Assembly (NCBI GenBank): GCA_020634435.1
Contig: JACKBS010000005.1
Coordinates: forward strand, 1 to 64,000
Direction of reading: 5' to 3'
From: Ardenticatenaceae bacterium
Lineage (GTDB): Bacteria > Chloroflexota > Anaerolineae > Promineifilales > Promineifilaceae
Length of the DNA: 64,000 nucleotides
Shown here: piece by piece, positions 57,376 through 64,000 of the stretch
Layout of the letters: the number at the start of each line of letters is the position of its first letter
Numbering within the stretch: the stretch's first letter is position 1
The notes under the pieces: generated by a model
What the model was told of the DNA's origin: nothing
The model's input: the letters and a program-made list of their open reading frames with translations, nothing else
Database searches by the model: none
Position numbers and translations under genes: made by a program

Positions 57376-57440
57376 ACAAATATTTTCCCGGAAACTGTGC
57401 AGGTGGGCGCTGCAAAAAGTTAAAGTTTCCAGGAAAATTT
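57376..57440. terminator. Inverted repeat between convergent genes
   Basis: ATTTTCCCGGAAACT and AGTTTCCAGGAAAAT lie at about 57382-57396 and 57424-57438 and can form a stem with one mismatch and a long loop, between the glycine-zipper gene and cofD. It could terminate both transcripts. Confidence 0.55.
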
Positions 57441-58365
57441 AGCCCCGAAGCATTTCTTCCGCAAACTGCATAATTTCGCCCGCCAGCCGAATGCGGTCCG
57501 CTTCGGTGTACATCATCGTATCCAGACAGCGCGTCGCCACTTCTAAATCGTCACAACTCCCAGCATCCTGAGTGTCATAAACAAAACCATCGATTAGTTC
57601 GCCATAATACTCGGCAACGGCGCGGCTGGTGTGCGGCAGCCCAAGCTCCTGCATCATTTTGGCCGCTGGCCCCTTGACCGCTGCCCCACCCACAATTGGG
57701 CTGACGGCGATTACCGCCTGGGGCAAGTCCATCATCAAGGCGCGGATGGGATAGACGTTGAGGATAGGATCAACGCTGACAAACGGATTAGAGGGAGCGA
57801 TGAGGACAAGATCGGCCGTTTCAAAGGCGCGAATCACAGCACGGGTCGCCCGCACATCTTCTGGCAAGACAACTTTGGTGACGGGCGGCTGCCATTTTTC
57901 ATGCACAAACCAGGTCTGGAAAGGATAGATCGTTTCGCCGCTTTGAATTTGCGTCGGCGCGGGCTGGTTACTCATGGGCAGCACGCTGACCTGAATACCC
58001 AACTTTTGGCAGAGGTGGTGGGTAACGGCCGTTAACGTTTCTCCCTCTCGTAGCATTTGCGTCCGCACCAGATGCGTTGCCAGGTCTAAATCGCCCAGGC
58101 GGAACCAATCTGGGCCGCCCAGCGCAGCCAGTTCGGTAATGGTGCGCCACGATTCACCCGCGCGGCCCCAGCCGGTTTCATCGTTGGCCACACCGGCCAG
58201 CCGGTACATCACCGTGTCTAAATCAGGGCAAATGGTCAGCCCCAAATGCTCAAAATCGTCCCCCGTGTTGACGATGATGGTAACGTCTTCTGGGGGCAAA
58301 ATGCGGGCAATGCCATCAGCCAATTTGGCCCCGCCCACGCCGCCTGCCAAAACCACAACTTTCAT
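57439..58365 (-). CDS. cofD: 2-phospho-L-lactate transferase (CofD/FbiA type)
   Basis: Protein of 308 aa that transfers a lactyl-type phosphate unit onto the deazaflavin FO in coenzyme F420 synthesis. Family motifs are VVLAGGVGGAKLADGIARIL at the start, IIVNTGDDFEHLGLTICPDLD near residue 30 and LVLIAPSNPFVSVDPIL near 185. CofD is an F420 marker, so the host should make this cofactor; no other cof/fbi gene lies in the window. Upstream is the divergent-free end of the M20 gene and a terminator. Confidence 0.92.
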   Translation of the reverse strand: MKVVVLAGGVGGAKLADGIARILPPEDVTIIVNTGDDFEHLGLTICPDLDTVMYRLAGVANDETGWGRAGESWRTITELAALGGPDWFRLGDLDLATHLVRTQMLREGETLTAVTHHLCQKLGIQVSVLPMSNQPAPTQIQSGETIYPFQTWFVHEKWQPPVTKVVLPEDVRATRAVIRAFETADLVLIAPSNPFVSVDPILNVYPIRALMMDLPQAVIAVSPIVGGAAVKGPAAKMMQELGLPHTSRAVAEYYGELIDGFVYDTQDAGSCDDLEVATRCLDTMMYTEADRIRLAGEIMQFAEEMLRG

Positions 58366-58398
58366 CTCCGCTCCTTCATCAATGTCCCAAAATAAAAC

Positions 58399-58437
58399 AA
58401 GGGCTGCATTGTATCACATGGATACGATGCAGCCCTT
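58399..58437 (-). terminator. Terminator of the M20 peptidase gene
   Basis: AAGGGCTGCATTGTATC and GATACGATGCAGCCCTT form a 17-bp stem with one wobble or mismatch around a 5-nt loop. On the minus strand it is followed by TTGTTTTATTTT. It lies just after the M20 stop codon and just before the cofD start. Confidence 0.82.
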
Positions 58438-58464
58438 GCGGGAGAGGTCTGTTTGAAACGGGTT

Positions 58465-59655
58465 CTAGCTGTGGCCGTTGCGCATGACGTAGCTGGCCGC
58501 CGCTTCACCCATGACGGCCACGCCGTCAATCATGGCGCGCTCGTCGAAGTTAAAGCGCGGGTGATGGTGCGGAAAGTTGATGCCAGCCTCTTCGTTGCTG
58601 GCCCCGATGAAGAAATAGCAGCCAGGCACTTCATCCAAGAAGAAGCCCATGTCCTCCGAGGCCATTGTCCGTTTGGCCAGGACGTTTTCCGCACCGAATA
58701 CCTTTGAGGCGGCATCGTAGACAACGGCCGTTGGCTCAGGTGCATTTACCACAGCCTGGACAATAGCGATGGTTTCCATCGTGGCTTTACAGTTGAGTGC
58801 TTCGGCCATGCTGGTGGCCATTTCCAAAATGCGTCGGTAAATCATGCGGTGCAAATCGTTGTCGTAACTGCGCACCGTACCCTTAAGGATGGCTTTGTCA
58901 GGAATAACGTTGAACGTGGTGCCCGCTGTAAATTGGCCAATAGACACCACCACGCTGTCTTGCGGGTTTACATTGCGGCTGACAATGCTTTGCAGCGCAG
59001 CCACAATGTGCGCCGCAGCTAAAACGGGGTCAATCGCCAGGTGCGGGGCGGCACCATGCCCACCTTTACCCTGCACGGTGAGGGTAAAGACGCTGGAAGA
59101 CGACATGCAAGGGCCGTTGATCACCCGCGCTTTGCCGTAAGGTTCCGGCGTCCACAGGTGCATCGCCATGGCCACATCGGGCTTGGGATTTTCCAACACA
59201 CCATCGGCAATCATGGCGATGGCTCCGCCCAGCCCTTCTTCGCCCGGTTGGAAGACAAATTTGAGCGTGCCAGCCAGATTTTCCTGGTAGCGAGACATAA
59301 TTTTGGCCAAACCAAGCCCCATTGCCGTGTGGCCATCGTGGCCGCAGGCGTGCATGACGCCCGTATTTTGCGAGGCAAACGGCAGCCCGGTTTCTTCTTC
59401 GATCGGCAGGGCATCCATATCGAAGCGCAACAGCACAGTAGGGCCATCCTTCGGGCCTTCAAGTAGCCCTACCACGCCGGTTTGCCCTACTCCGGCCTGG
59501 ACTTCAAAGCCATATTCATTGAGCCGCTCGGCAACAATGCCGGCGGTACGTGTTTCTTCAAAACCAAGTTCGGGATGCTGGTGGAAATCGCGGCGGGTAG
59601 CGACCAGCTCGTCGAACATCGCCTCTGCTTCTTGCTTAAAATTGGGTGGATTCAT
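58465..59655 (-). CDS. M20 family amidohydrolase (IAA-amino acid hydrolase type)
   Basis: Metallo-amidohydrolase of 396 aa. It has ATRRDFHQHPELGFEETRTA near residue 20, HACGHDGHTAMGLGLA near 105 with metal-binding Cys and His, and PGEEGLGGA near 140; these define the hippurate / N-acyl-amino-acid hydrolase subfamily. It would release an amino acid from an N-acyl conjugate. Length is normal. Its terminator is at 58399-58437. Confidence 0.93.
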   Translation of the reverse strand: MNPPNFKQEAEAMFDELVATRRDFHQHPELGFEETRTAGIVAERLNEYGFEVQAGVGQTGVVGLLEGPKDGPTVLLRFDMDALPIEEETGLPFASQNTGVMHACGHDGHTAMGLGLAKIMSRYQENLAGTLKFVFQPGEEGLGGAIAMIADGVLENPKPDVAMAMHLWTPEPYGKARVINGPCMSSSSVFTLTVQGKGGHGAAPHLAIDPVLAAAHIVAALQSIVSRNVNPQDSVVVSIGQFTAGTTFNVIPDKAILKGTVRSYDNDLHRMIYRRILEMATSMAEALNCKATMETIAIVQAVVNAPEPTAVVYDAASKVFGAENVLAKRTMASEDMGFFLDEVPGCYFFIGASNEEAGINFPHHHPRFNFDERAMIDGVAVMGEAAASYVMRNGHS

Positions 59656-59811
59656 CAGTGTGCCAATATCAACTTTTTGAATAGGTAATGTAAGTTATTA
59701 TAACGGCAAATTCTGACCAAACGGGTGGCCTAATTCTGCTCTTTACGGGCCATTCACAATGGTTTCACTGCGAATTTACAGGTTTACGGCCGTTCCCTGT
59801 ATATTCTAATT
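59656..59811. other. Intergenic region before the RNA candidate
   Basis: Leader side of the M20 gene (minus strand). It contains one ACGGCCGT palindrome near 59788 and a possible plus-strand promoter: TTTACA (59775-59780) with TATATT or TCTAAT near 59800-59810. Confidence 0.35.
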
Positions 59812-59948
59812 GCAGGCTTACACAACCTATTACAAGGGTACTGGTTAATTGGTCCTAGTTGGGCCTGCGCCGGTAAAAATGTAACCCGCGAAGCCGTATC
59901 TGAACTCCTTGTTTGGCCCGCCTCATCCCCATGATGCGGGCATTTTTT
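59812..59948 (+). ncRNA. Candidate small RNA with intrinsic terminator
   Basis: No gene on either strand fits this stretch, yet it ends in CCCGCCTCAT-CCCC-ATGATGCGGG followed by ATTTTTT (about 59920-59946), a terminator that works only on the plus strand. No plus-strand coding gene precedes it. Upstream are plausible promoter boxes. GCAGGC (59812) can pair with GCCTGC (about 59863), giving a closed domain. I could not match it to a known RNA class, so it is a candidate only. Confidence 0.35.
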
Positions 59949-60705
59949 ATGGGGAAAGGTTATTGAGGAAAGTGAGGAGGTAAACGGCCGTTTGCGCCTG
60001 CTGATCTTCGCGACTGATTGTGGACTGACCATCACCCAACTGCGTGCCGTAGTAACCAAATTGGGCATGATTGCCCCCTTCGATTTCATCCATTTCCGCC
60101 TGCTCCGGTAGATAACCGCGAAACGCTTCCACCTCAGCCTGGCTGGCCAGACCATCTTCTGAGGCGTAAATCTTGGCGATGGGGATTTGAGCGTTGGCCA
60201 GGCTGTAGGCCGCTTCTTTGGGATGGCTGGTGCCAATCAGCACCAATCCGGCAAAACTGTCTTCATGCTCAAAAAGGGTGCGCGCCGCGATGGCCGCGCC
60301 GCGCGAATGGCCGCTAACCACCCACTGCTGAACATCGCTCGCTGCGGCCATTTGCGCCTGCGTGGTTTGCCACAGCTGCACTTCATGACTGTCTAGCGGG
60401 GCAGTGCCCCAAGGCAGCTTAACGATGACGGTGAGATATCCCGCTTCAGCCATCGTGCGGGCCAAAGGAGCGTAAGCTGTCGGTTCAACCATGGCGCCGG
60501 GATAGAAAATCAGGCCAGTCGTGGATTGGTTGCCGGTGGGTTGAAAGGTGATGGTTTGGCGGGTCTGAGTGATGGTTACGGCCGTATCCGAATCCATCAC
60601 CCCCTCGGGCAAATTGTGTGCCTGGAACGACCACCACAGCCAGGCCATAAACGTCAGCCCGGCCAACGGCCAGACGATGCGAACTATTCTATGAAAATGA
60701 GACAT
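59947..60705 (-). CDS. Alpha/beta hydrolase
   Basis: Protein of 252 aa with an N-terminal signal anchor (IVWPLAGLTFMAWLWWSF, about residues 11-28). The hydrolase fold has GLIFYPGAMVEPTAYAPLAR near residue 65, the nucleophile elbow VVSGHSRGAAIAARTLFEHE near 131, and a final His in EGGNHAQFGYYG near 206. It is therefore an exported or membrane-attached esterase-like enzyme. Substrate not known. AGGAGG precedes the ATG; directly upstream is a hairpin with a T-run. Confidence 0.82.
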   Translation of the reverse strand: MSHFHRIVRIVWPLAGLTFMAWLWWSFQAHNLPEGVMDSDTAVTITQTRQTITFQPTGNQSTTGLIFYPGAMVEPTAYAPLARTMAEAGYLTVIVKLPWGTAPLDSHEVQLWQTTQAQMAAASDVQQWVVSGHSRGAAIAARTLFEHEDSFAGLVLIGTSHPKEAAYSLANAQIPIAKIYASEDGLASQAEVEAFRGYLPEQAEMDEIEGGNHAQFGYYGTQLGDGQSTISREDQQAQTAVYLLTFLNNLSP

Positions 60706-60715
60706 ACTGCCTCCT

Positions 60716-60753
60716 AAAATAAAAGCCCCTTCAACCTGAACATGGTGAAGGGG
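60716..60753 (-). promoter_or_regulatory. Terminator-like hairpin in the leader of the hydrolase gene
   Basis: On the minus strand CCCCTTCACC (from 60753) pairs with GGTTGAAGGGG, then CTTTTATTTT follows, and the Shine-Dalgarno AGGAGG comes at once. This is the layout of an attenuator: a terminator placed in the leader just before the gene it would control. Only about 100 bp separate it from the divergent gene, so the sensing part, if any, must be short. Confidence 0.45.
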
Positions 60754-60850
60754 TGTCTTGACCTAAAAAATGCCTGCCCCAAAGCCCGCGATGTGATACG
60801 ATCCGGCTCTCACTTTTAAACAGTATGCCGCGTCGGAAAAGGAGTATACC

Positions 60851-62485
60851 ATGTCTGCGACGATGATTTTGCTGAACGGCCGTATCCACACCATGAACCC
60901 GCAACAGCTCACAGCAACGGCCGTTGCCGTCCGCAATGGCCACATTTTGGCTGTGGGGAGCGACGACGAGATACGCCCACTGCTGGCGGCTGGCGGCGAA
61001 ATGGTAGATTTAAACGGCCGTTGCGTCACGCCCGGTCTGGTCGATGCGCACGTGCACTTCCAGCATTTTGCCCTCAGCTTGCAGCGCGTGGATTTACGCG
61101 GCACCCAATCGCTAGACGAAGCACTGGCCCGCGTGACGGCCAAACTGCCCGATGCCGTGGCCTCTGGCACAGAAACCTGGCTTCAGGGTCGCGGCTGGCG
61201 CGTCAATGATTGGGGGCAAACCAACTTCCCCACCGCAGCGCACCTCGATGCTATCTCCAAAGATGTGGCCATTTGCCTGCATGACCACAGTGGCCACGCC
61301 GCCTGGGTCAACAGTCGGGCCATGCGCCTGGCCGGTATCGACGGCCACCGCAGCAATCCACCGGGCGGGCAAATTCAGCGCGATGTCAACGGCGTGCCGA
61401 CCGGCATCCTCTTTGAAGACGCGATTGACCTCGTTGCCCGCCACATCCCCAAAGAGTCCAACGCCCAGCTGGTGAAAGCAATGCACAAGGCGCAGGCGTA
61501 CTGCTGGGAAGTGGGGCTGACCGGATTGCATGATTTTGACGGCCGTACCTGTTTTGTCGCTCTGCAAACCTTGCAGCAAAATGGCGAGTTGGGTTTGCGC
61601 GTGGTGAAAAATGTGCCCGTCTACCGGTTGGAATACGCCATTGGGGTCGGGCTGCGCAGCGGCTTTGGCGATGATTGGCTGCGCATCGGCAGCGTCAAGA
61701 TTTTTGCCGATGGCGCTCTGGGGCCGCGCACCGCCTCGATGATCGCCCCCTACGAAGGCGAGCCAGAGAACTACGGCATTGTCGTCACCGACAAAGAGGA
61801 GATGATGAACAAGGCCAGCATCGCCAGCGCTAACGGCCTCAGCGTCACCGTCCATGCCATTGGCGACAAGGCCAACCACGATGTGCTGGATGTATTTGAG
61901 GCCGTCAGAAAGCGGGAAGTGCGCGCCCATGCCTCTGGCGCTTACCCCAAAGCGCCGCAACTCCGGCACCGCATTGAACATGTTCAGCTCATCCATCCAG
62001 AAGACCAACCACGCCTCGCCCAATTGGATGTCATCGCGTCGATGCAACCCATCCACGCCACATCAGACATGGAAACGGCCGATCGCCACTGGGGCAGCCG
62101 CACCAAGGACAGCTACGCCTGGCGCACCATGCTCAACAGCGGCGCGACCCTCGTGTTTGGCTCCGATGCGCCGATTGAGAAGATTGATCCGCTGCCGGGA
62201 ATTCATGCGACCGTTACCCGCCGCCGCGCCGATGGCAGTCCAGGCCCCGATGGCTGGCATCCCGAACAAAAGCTCACAATGGCCGAGACAATCCACGCCT
62301 TCACCACCGCCGCCGCCATCACCAGCGGCCAGGAAGCACAGTTGGGCAGCATCACCCCCGGCAAGCTGGCCGACTTCACCATCTTCGGGCGGGATATCTT
62401 CACCATTCCTGGGGATGAACTGCTAGACGTCTCGATTGACGGCACGATCGTGGGTGGCCAGTTCAAACACCGCACATTTTCGTAG
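60851..62485 (+). CDS. Amidohydrolase, YtcJ-like
   Basis: Metal-dependent hydrolase of 544 aa. The N-terminal beta part MILLNGRIHTMNPQQL is followed by VTPGLVDAHVHFQHF near residue 58, the first metal-binding block. Later blocks include VTVHAIGDKANHDVLDVFEA near 335 and GSDAPIEKIDPLPGIHATVTR near 436, which mark the YtcJ type. Substrates of YtcJ proteins are mostly unknown amides or imides. It has AAAAGGAG upstream and is transcribed away from the hydrolase gene. Confidence 0.9.
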   Translation: MSATMILLNGRIHTMNPQQLTATAVAVRNGHILAVGSDDEIRPLLAAGGEMVDLNGRCVTPGLVDAHVHFQHFALSLQRVDLRGTQSLDEALARVTAKLPDAVASGTETWLQGRGWRVNDWGQTNFPTAAHLDAISKDVAICLHDHSGHAAWVNSRAMRLAGIDGHRSNPPGGQIQRDVNGVPTGILFEDAIDLVARHIPKESNAQLVKAMHKAQAYCWEVGLTGLHDFDGRTCFVALQTLQQNGELGLRVVKNVPVYRLEYAIGVGLRSGFGDDWLRIGSVKIFADGALGPRTASMIAPYEGEPENYGIVVTDKEEMMNKASIASANGLSVTVHAIGDKANHDVLDVFEAVRKREVRAHASGAYPKAPQLRHRIEHVQLIHPEDQPRLAQLDVIASMQPIHATSDMETADRHWGSRTKDSYAWRTMLNSGATLVFGSDAPIEKIDPLPGIHATVTRRRADGSPGPDGWHPEQKLTMAETIHAFTTAAAITSGQEAQLGSITPGKLADFTIFGRDIFTIPGDELLDVSIDGTIVGGQFKHRTFS

Positions 62486-62536
62486 CCGCAGTTTCTTACT
62501 GCGTTGGTTTACGCGGAAAGAATCCGCGGCTACTGG
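62483..62536. repeat. Dispersed hairpin repeat, GTAGCCGCGGATTCTTTCCGCG family
   Basis: Begins at the amidohydrolase stop codon: GTAGCCGCAGTTTCTTACTGCG, then GCGGAAAGAATCCGCGGCTAC. It is the same family as at 21765-21828. It also supplies the end of the convergent gene. Confidence 0.7.
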
Positions 62537-64000
62537 ACGAGAATCGGGCCCAAAATGTAGCGGTCGCCATTGAGGTTGCCATCCTGGTCAGAAATGTGCA
62601 GGCGGCGACCACTGACCATTTCATACAGCCCAACTTCGATGTAGTATGTGCCCGGTGCCAGGTCTGCGGGGATGGGCAGGCGGTATGGGTCGATGTAGTG
62701 CTGGCCGGGGAGCCATTTGGGAATCCACAAATGGGTCGGGGCGGAGCCGCCCAGCGGCGTGTAATCCAGAAAAACGTAGGGCACATTATTGCCGTCGATG
62801 AGGTGGACAAAGACGGTGTAGCTCTCTTCCGCTTTCGCCAGCGCGGCCCACTCTAGCGTTACATTTACCACATCACCTCGCTGGGCGCTGATTATTTGGT
62901 CCGCTTCCCAGGGCGCTGTGGCGTGTTCGCCGTTGGCGCTGGCCGACGCGCTTACCAACCCCACCCGCTGCCGAAAGTTTGCCAGCAAGCCGTCCGTTTC
63001 AGGTGGATTGTCTTGCGTGGTCACGCTGAGCGGCCCTAAATCCACATCAAGCGGGATTTCCTCGTTCTGGCTGAGGTTTTTTACGTTGAGCCGCAGCGGG
63101 TAGACGCCGCTGGCCAAGTCGTGCGGTAGAGCAAAGTCAAACCGCTCTACGATAACCTCGCCCGCCCACCAGCGCGGCGTGATGAGGTGGCTGTCGGTAG
63201 TAAACTCGTAGCGAATGTCGCCGACGTAGAGCACGGGCACGTAATAATCTTCGATCACGACAGGAACACGCATGGCCAGGGTGAGCGGCACAAACTCCCC
63301 AGCGGCGACATGATGTTCCGGCAGATCGTAGGCCACCATTTCGATGGCGTCAGCAACGGCCGTTACCGCCGTCATTTCCTCAGGCACAGACGTATCCCCT
63401 GGCTCCACCACCTGGTAAAAGAGGCCAGACGGCCGTAGCCGGAAATCTGTGCCAGCCAGCGGACCAGGGCGGTAGTTGCTCAGGTAGACAGGACCAGCGG
63501 CAAGATTTTCGAAAACGGCCGTTAACCACGGATTTTCTGTACCCGCCGCCACCAATTTTGGCGTCACAATCGCCGGATCAGGCCAATTATTATTGACATA
63601 ACGCTCGTACCACAGCGGCGTCATGTGCTCCCAATCGCTCAGCAGCACCGCCCCGGCTTCTTGCTCGTCGGCCCAATGTTCAACGGCTTCAATCACCTGC
63701 TGTCCCTCGTCGTAGTCGCGCAAAGAAACACGAGAAACGTTTTGCCACACCTGCCAAATCGGCCCCACAATAAAGAAAAACGCCAACGCAGAGGCGCGAA
63801 GGCGCGGAGATAAATTAAATCCGCGTTCATCCGCGTTCATCCGCGTCCCAATTACCAAAAGCCCGAGCAGACCCAACCCGGCAAACAGACCCACAATCAA
63901 AAACGGTCCAATCAGGTACGCCATGCTGTCCTGCGCCCGCAGGCTGATAACGAAGGCGTAGATGCTGAGGAAGGTAAGAGCGTAGAGGATGACGGGATGA
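62530..64000 (-). CDS. GT-C type membrane glycosyltransferase-like protein, C-terminal part
   Basis: The frame is open from 62530 to the right edge, so this is the C-terminal part (about 490 aa) of a larger protein. The part near the edge has several hydrophobic helices (YALTFLSIYAFVISL, IGPFLIVGLFAGLGLLGLLV), followed by a long non-membrane domain with SDWEHMTPLWYERYVNNNWP and VNVTLEWAALAKAEESYTVF. This design is typical of DUF2723/PMT-like proteins. A loop after the last helices (RMNADERGFNLSPRLRAS) is encoded by a dispersed repeat. Confidence 0.7.
   Translation of the reverse strand, partial: HPVILYALTFLSIYAFVISLRAQDSMAYLIGPFLIVGLFAGLGLLGLLVIGTRMNADERGFNLSPRLRASALAFFFIVGPIWQVWQNVSRVSLRDYDEGQQVIEAVEHWADEQEAGAVLLSDWEHMTPLWYERYVNNNWPDPAIVTPKLVAAGTENPWLTAVFENLAAGPVYLSNYRPGPLAGTDFRLRPSGLFYQVVEPGDTSVPEEMTAVTAVADAIEMVAYDLPEHHVAAGEFVPLTLAMRVPVVIEDYYVPVLYVGDIRYEFTTDSHLITPRWWAGEVIVERFDFALPHDLASGVYPLRLNVKNLSQNEEIPLDVDLGPLSVTTQDNPPETDGLLANFRQRVGLVSASASANGEHATAPWEADQIISAQRGDVVNVTLEWAALAKAEESYTVFVHLIDGNNVPYVFLDYTPLGGSAPTHLWIPKWLPGQHYIDPYRLPIPADLAPGTYYIEVGLYEMVSGRRLHISDQDGNLNGDRYILGPILVQ
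63776..63846. repeat. ATCCGCGTTCATCCGCG-type repeat inside a gene
   Basis: CGCAGAGGCGCGAAGGCGCGGAG followed by AATCCGCGTTCATCCGCGTTC is a member of the same word family as the CTCTGTG repeats, here in the coding part of the GT-C-like gene, where it encodes RMNADERGFNLSPRLR. Confidence 0.6.

Larger units (their letters stand above)
1319..63522. repeat. Highly iterated palindrome ACGGCCGT, about 110 copies
   Basis: The 8-bp palindrome ACGGCCGT, often extended to AACGGCCGTT or GAAACGGCCGTTTCC, was found by eye about 110 times along the whole window, both in genes and between them. Examples are at 2062, 8656, 14105, 21286, 28354, 31916, 37764, 42247, 47328, 51949, 58025 and 63515. A random 8-mer would be expected about once in 64 kb. 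Related forms GCGGCCGT and ACGGCCGA are also common. Confidence 0.9.

Noticed and set aside
59812..59948. Cobalamin or c-di-GMP riboswitch
   Set aside because: A few bases (GCCGGTAAAAAT, CGCGAAGCCG) recall these classes, but the second halves and the conserved boxes are missing, and no gene follows on the plus strand.

Overview
The window looks like a chromosomal segment of an uncultured Chloroflexota bacterium (Anaerolineae-like). This is inferred from gene content, not from a marker gene: a CofD-type F420 enzyme, many lipoproteins with Thr/Pro-rich linkers, VanW, a membrane-bound M50-TPR protein, YtcJ amidohydrolase and the style of its dispersed repeats. Base composition is even, and I see no transposase, phage gene, CRISPR array, tRNA or rRNA. 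About 56 protein genes are supported, both strands are used, and two genes are probably cut by the window edges (one seen at the right end, one expected beyond the left).

Layout. 0-4.1 kb: BMP-type (nucleoside-like) ABC uptake operon. 4.3-7.8 kb: M50-TPR membrane protein, carbamate kinase, NAD-dependent epimerase. 8-15.6 kb: leucyl aminopeptidase, GCS2-type carboxylate-amine ligase, hemolysin III protein, cyclase, lipoprotein, histidine phosphatase, methyltransferase, ACT protein and a HicAB toxin-antitoxin pair. 15.6-20.4 kb: envelope genes (SGNH-like lipoprotein, VanW, phospholipase D-like). 20.5-24.4 kb: HerA-like ATPase with three small genes. 24.5-36.9 kb: signalling and surface genes (PAS hybrid kinase, two small STAS-like paralogues, PfkB kinase, DUF4405 protein, carbohydrate-binding lipoprotein, GAF kinase). 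36.9-44.7 kb: PH-domain protein and a run of five lipoproteins. 44.9-49.8 kb: flavin amine oxidase, OsmC, sigma factor, GNAT, thioesterase and a TetR regulator with two operators. 49.9-53.7 kb: sigma factor, putative anti-sigma, zinc ribbon and ABC exporter. 53.9-64 kb: NUDIX-like, LPG-synthase-like, AsnRS, CofD, M20 peptidase, hydrolase, YtcJ amidohydrolase and the end of a GT-C membrane protein.

The most unusual property is at the DNA level. The 8-bp palindrome ACGGCCGT occurs about 110 times by my reading, in genes and between them, where roughly one copy would be expected by chance. It is comparable to cyanobacterial HIP1 but has a different sequence. It leaves a visible mark on the proteins as recurring TAV, NGR/DGR and RPF/RPY triplets. 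In addition, many intergenic gaps are filled by long hairpins built from short iterated words (AATTACTC, CGGTAATC, AAGTGAAA, GCAGGTGGCAAGTT and others). The same word material has entered coding sequences at least three times as linker peptides. Together these suggest a genome shaped by a palindrome-maintaining process and by several families of non-coding dispersed elements.
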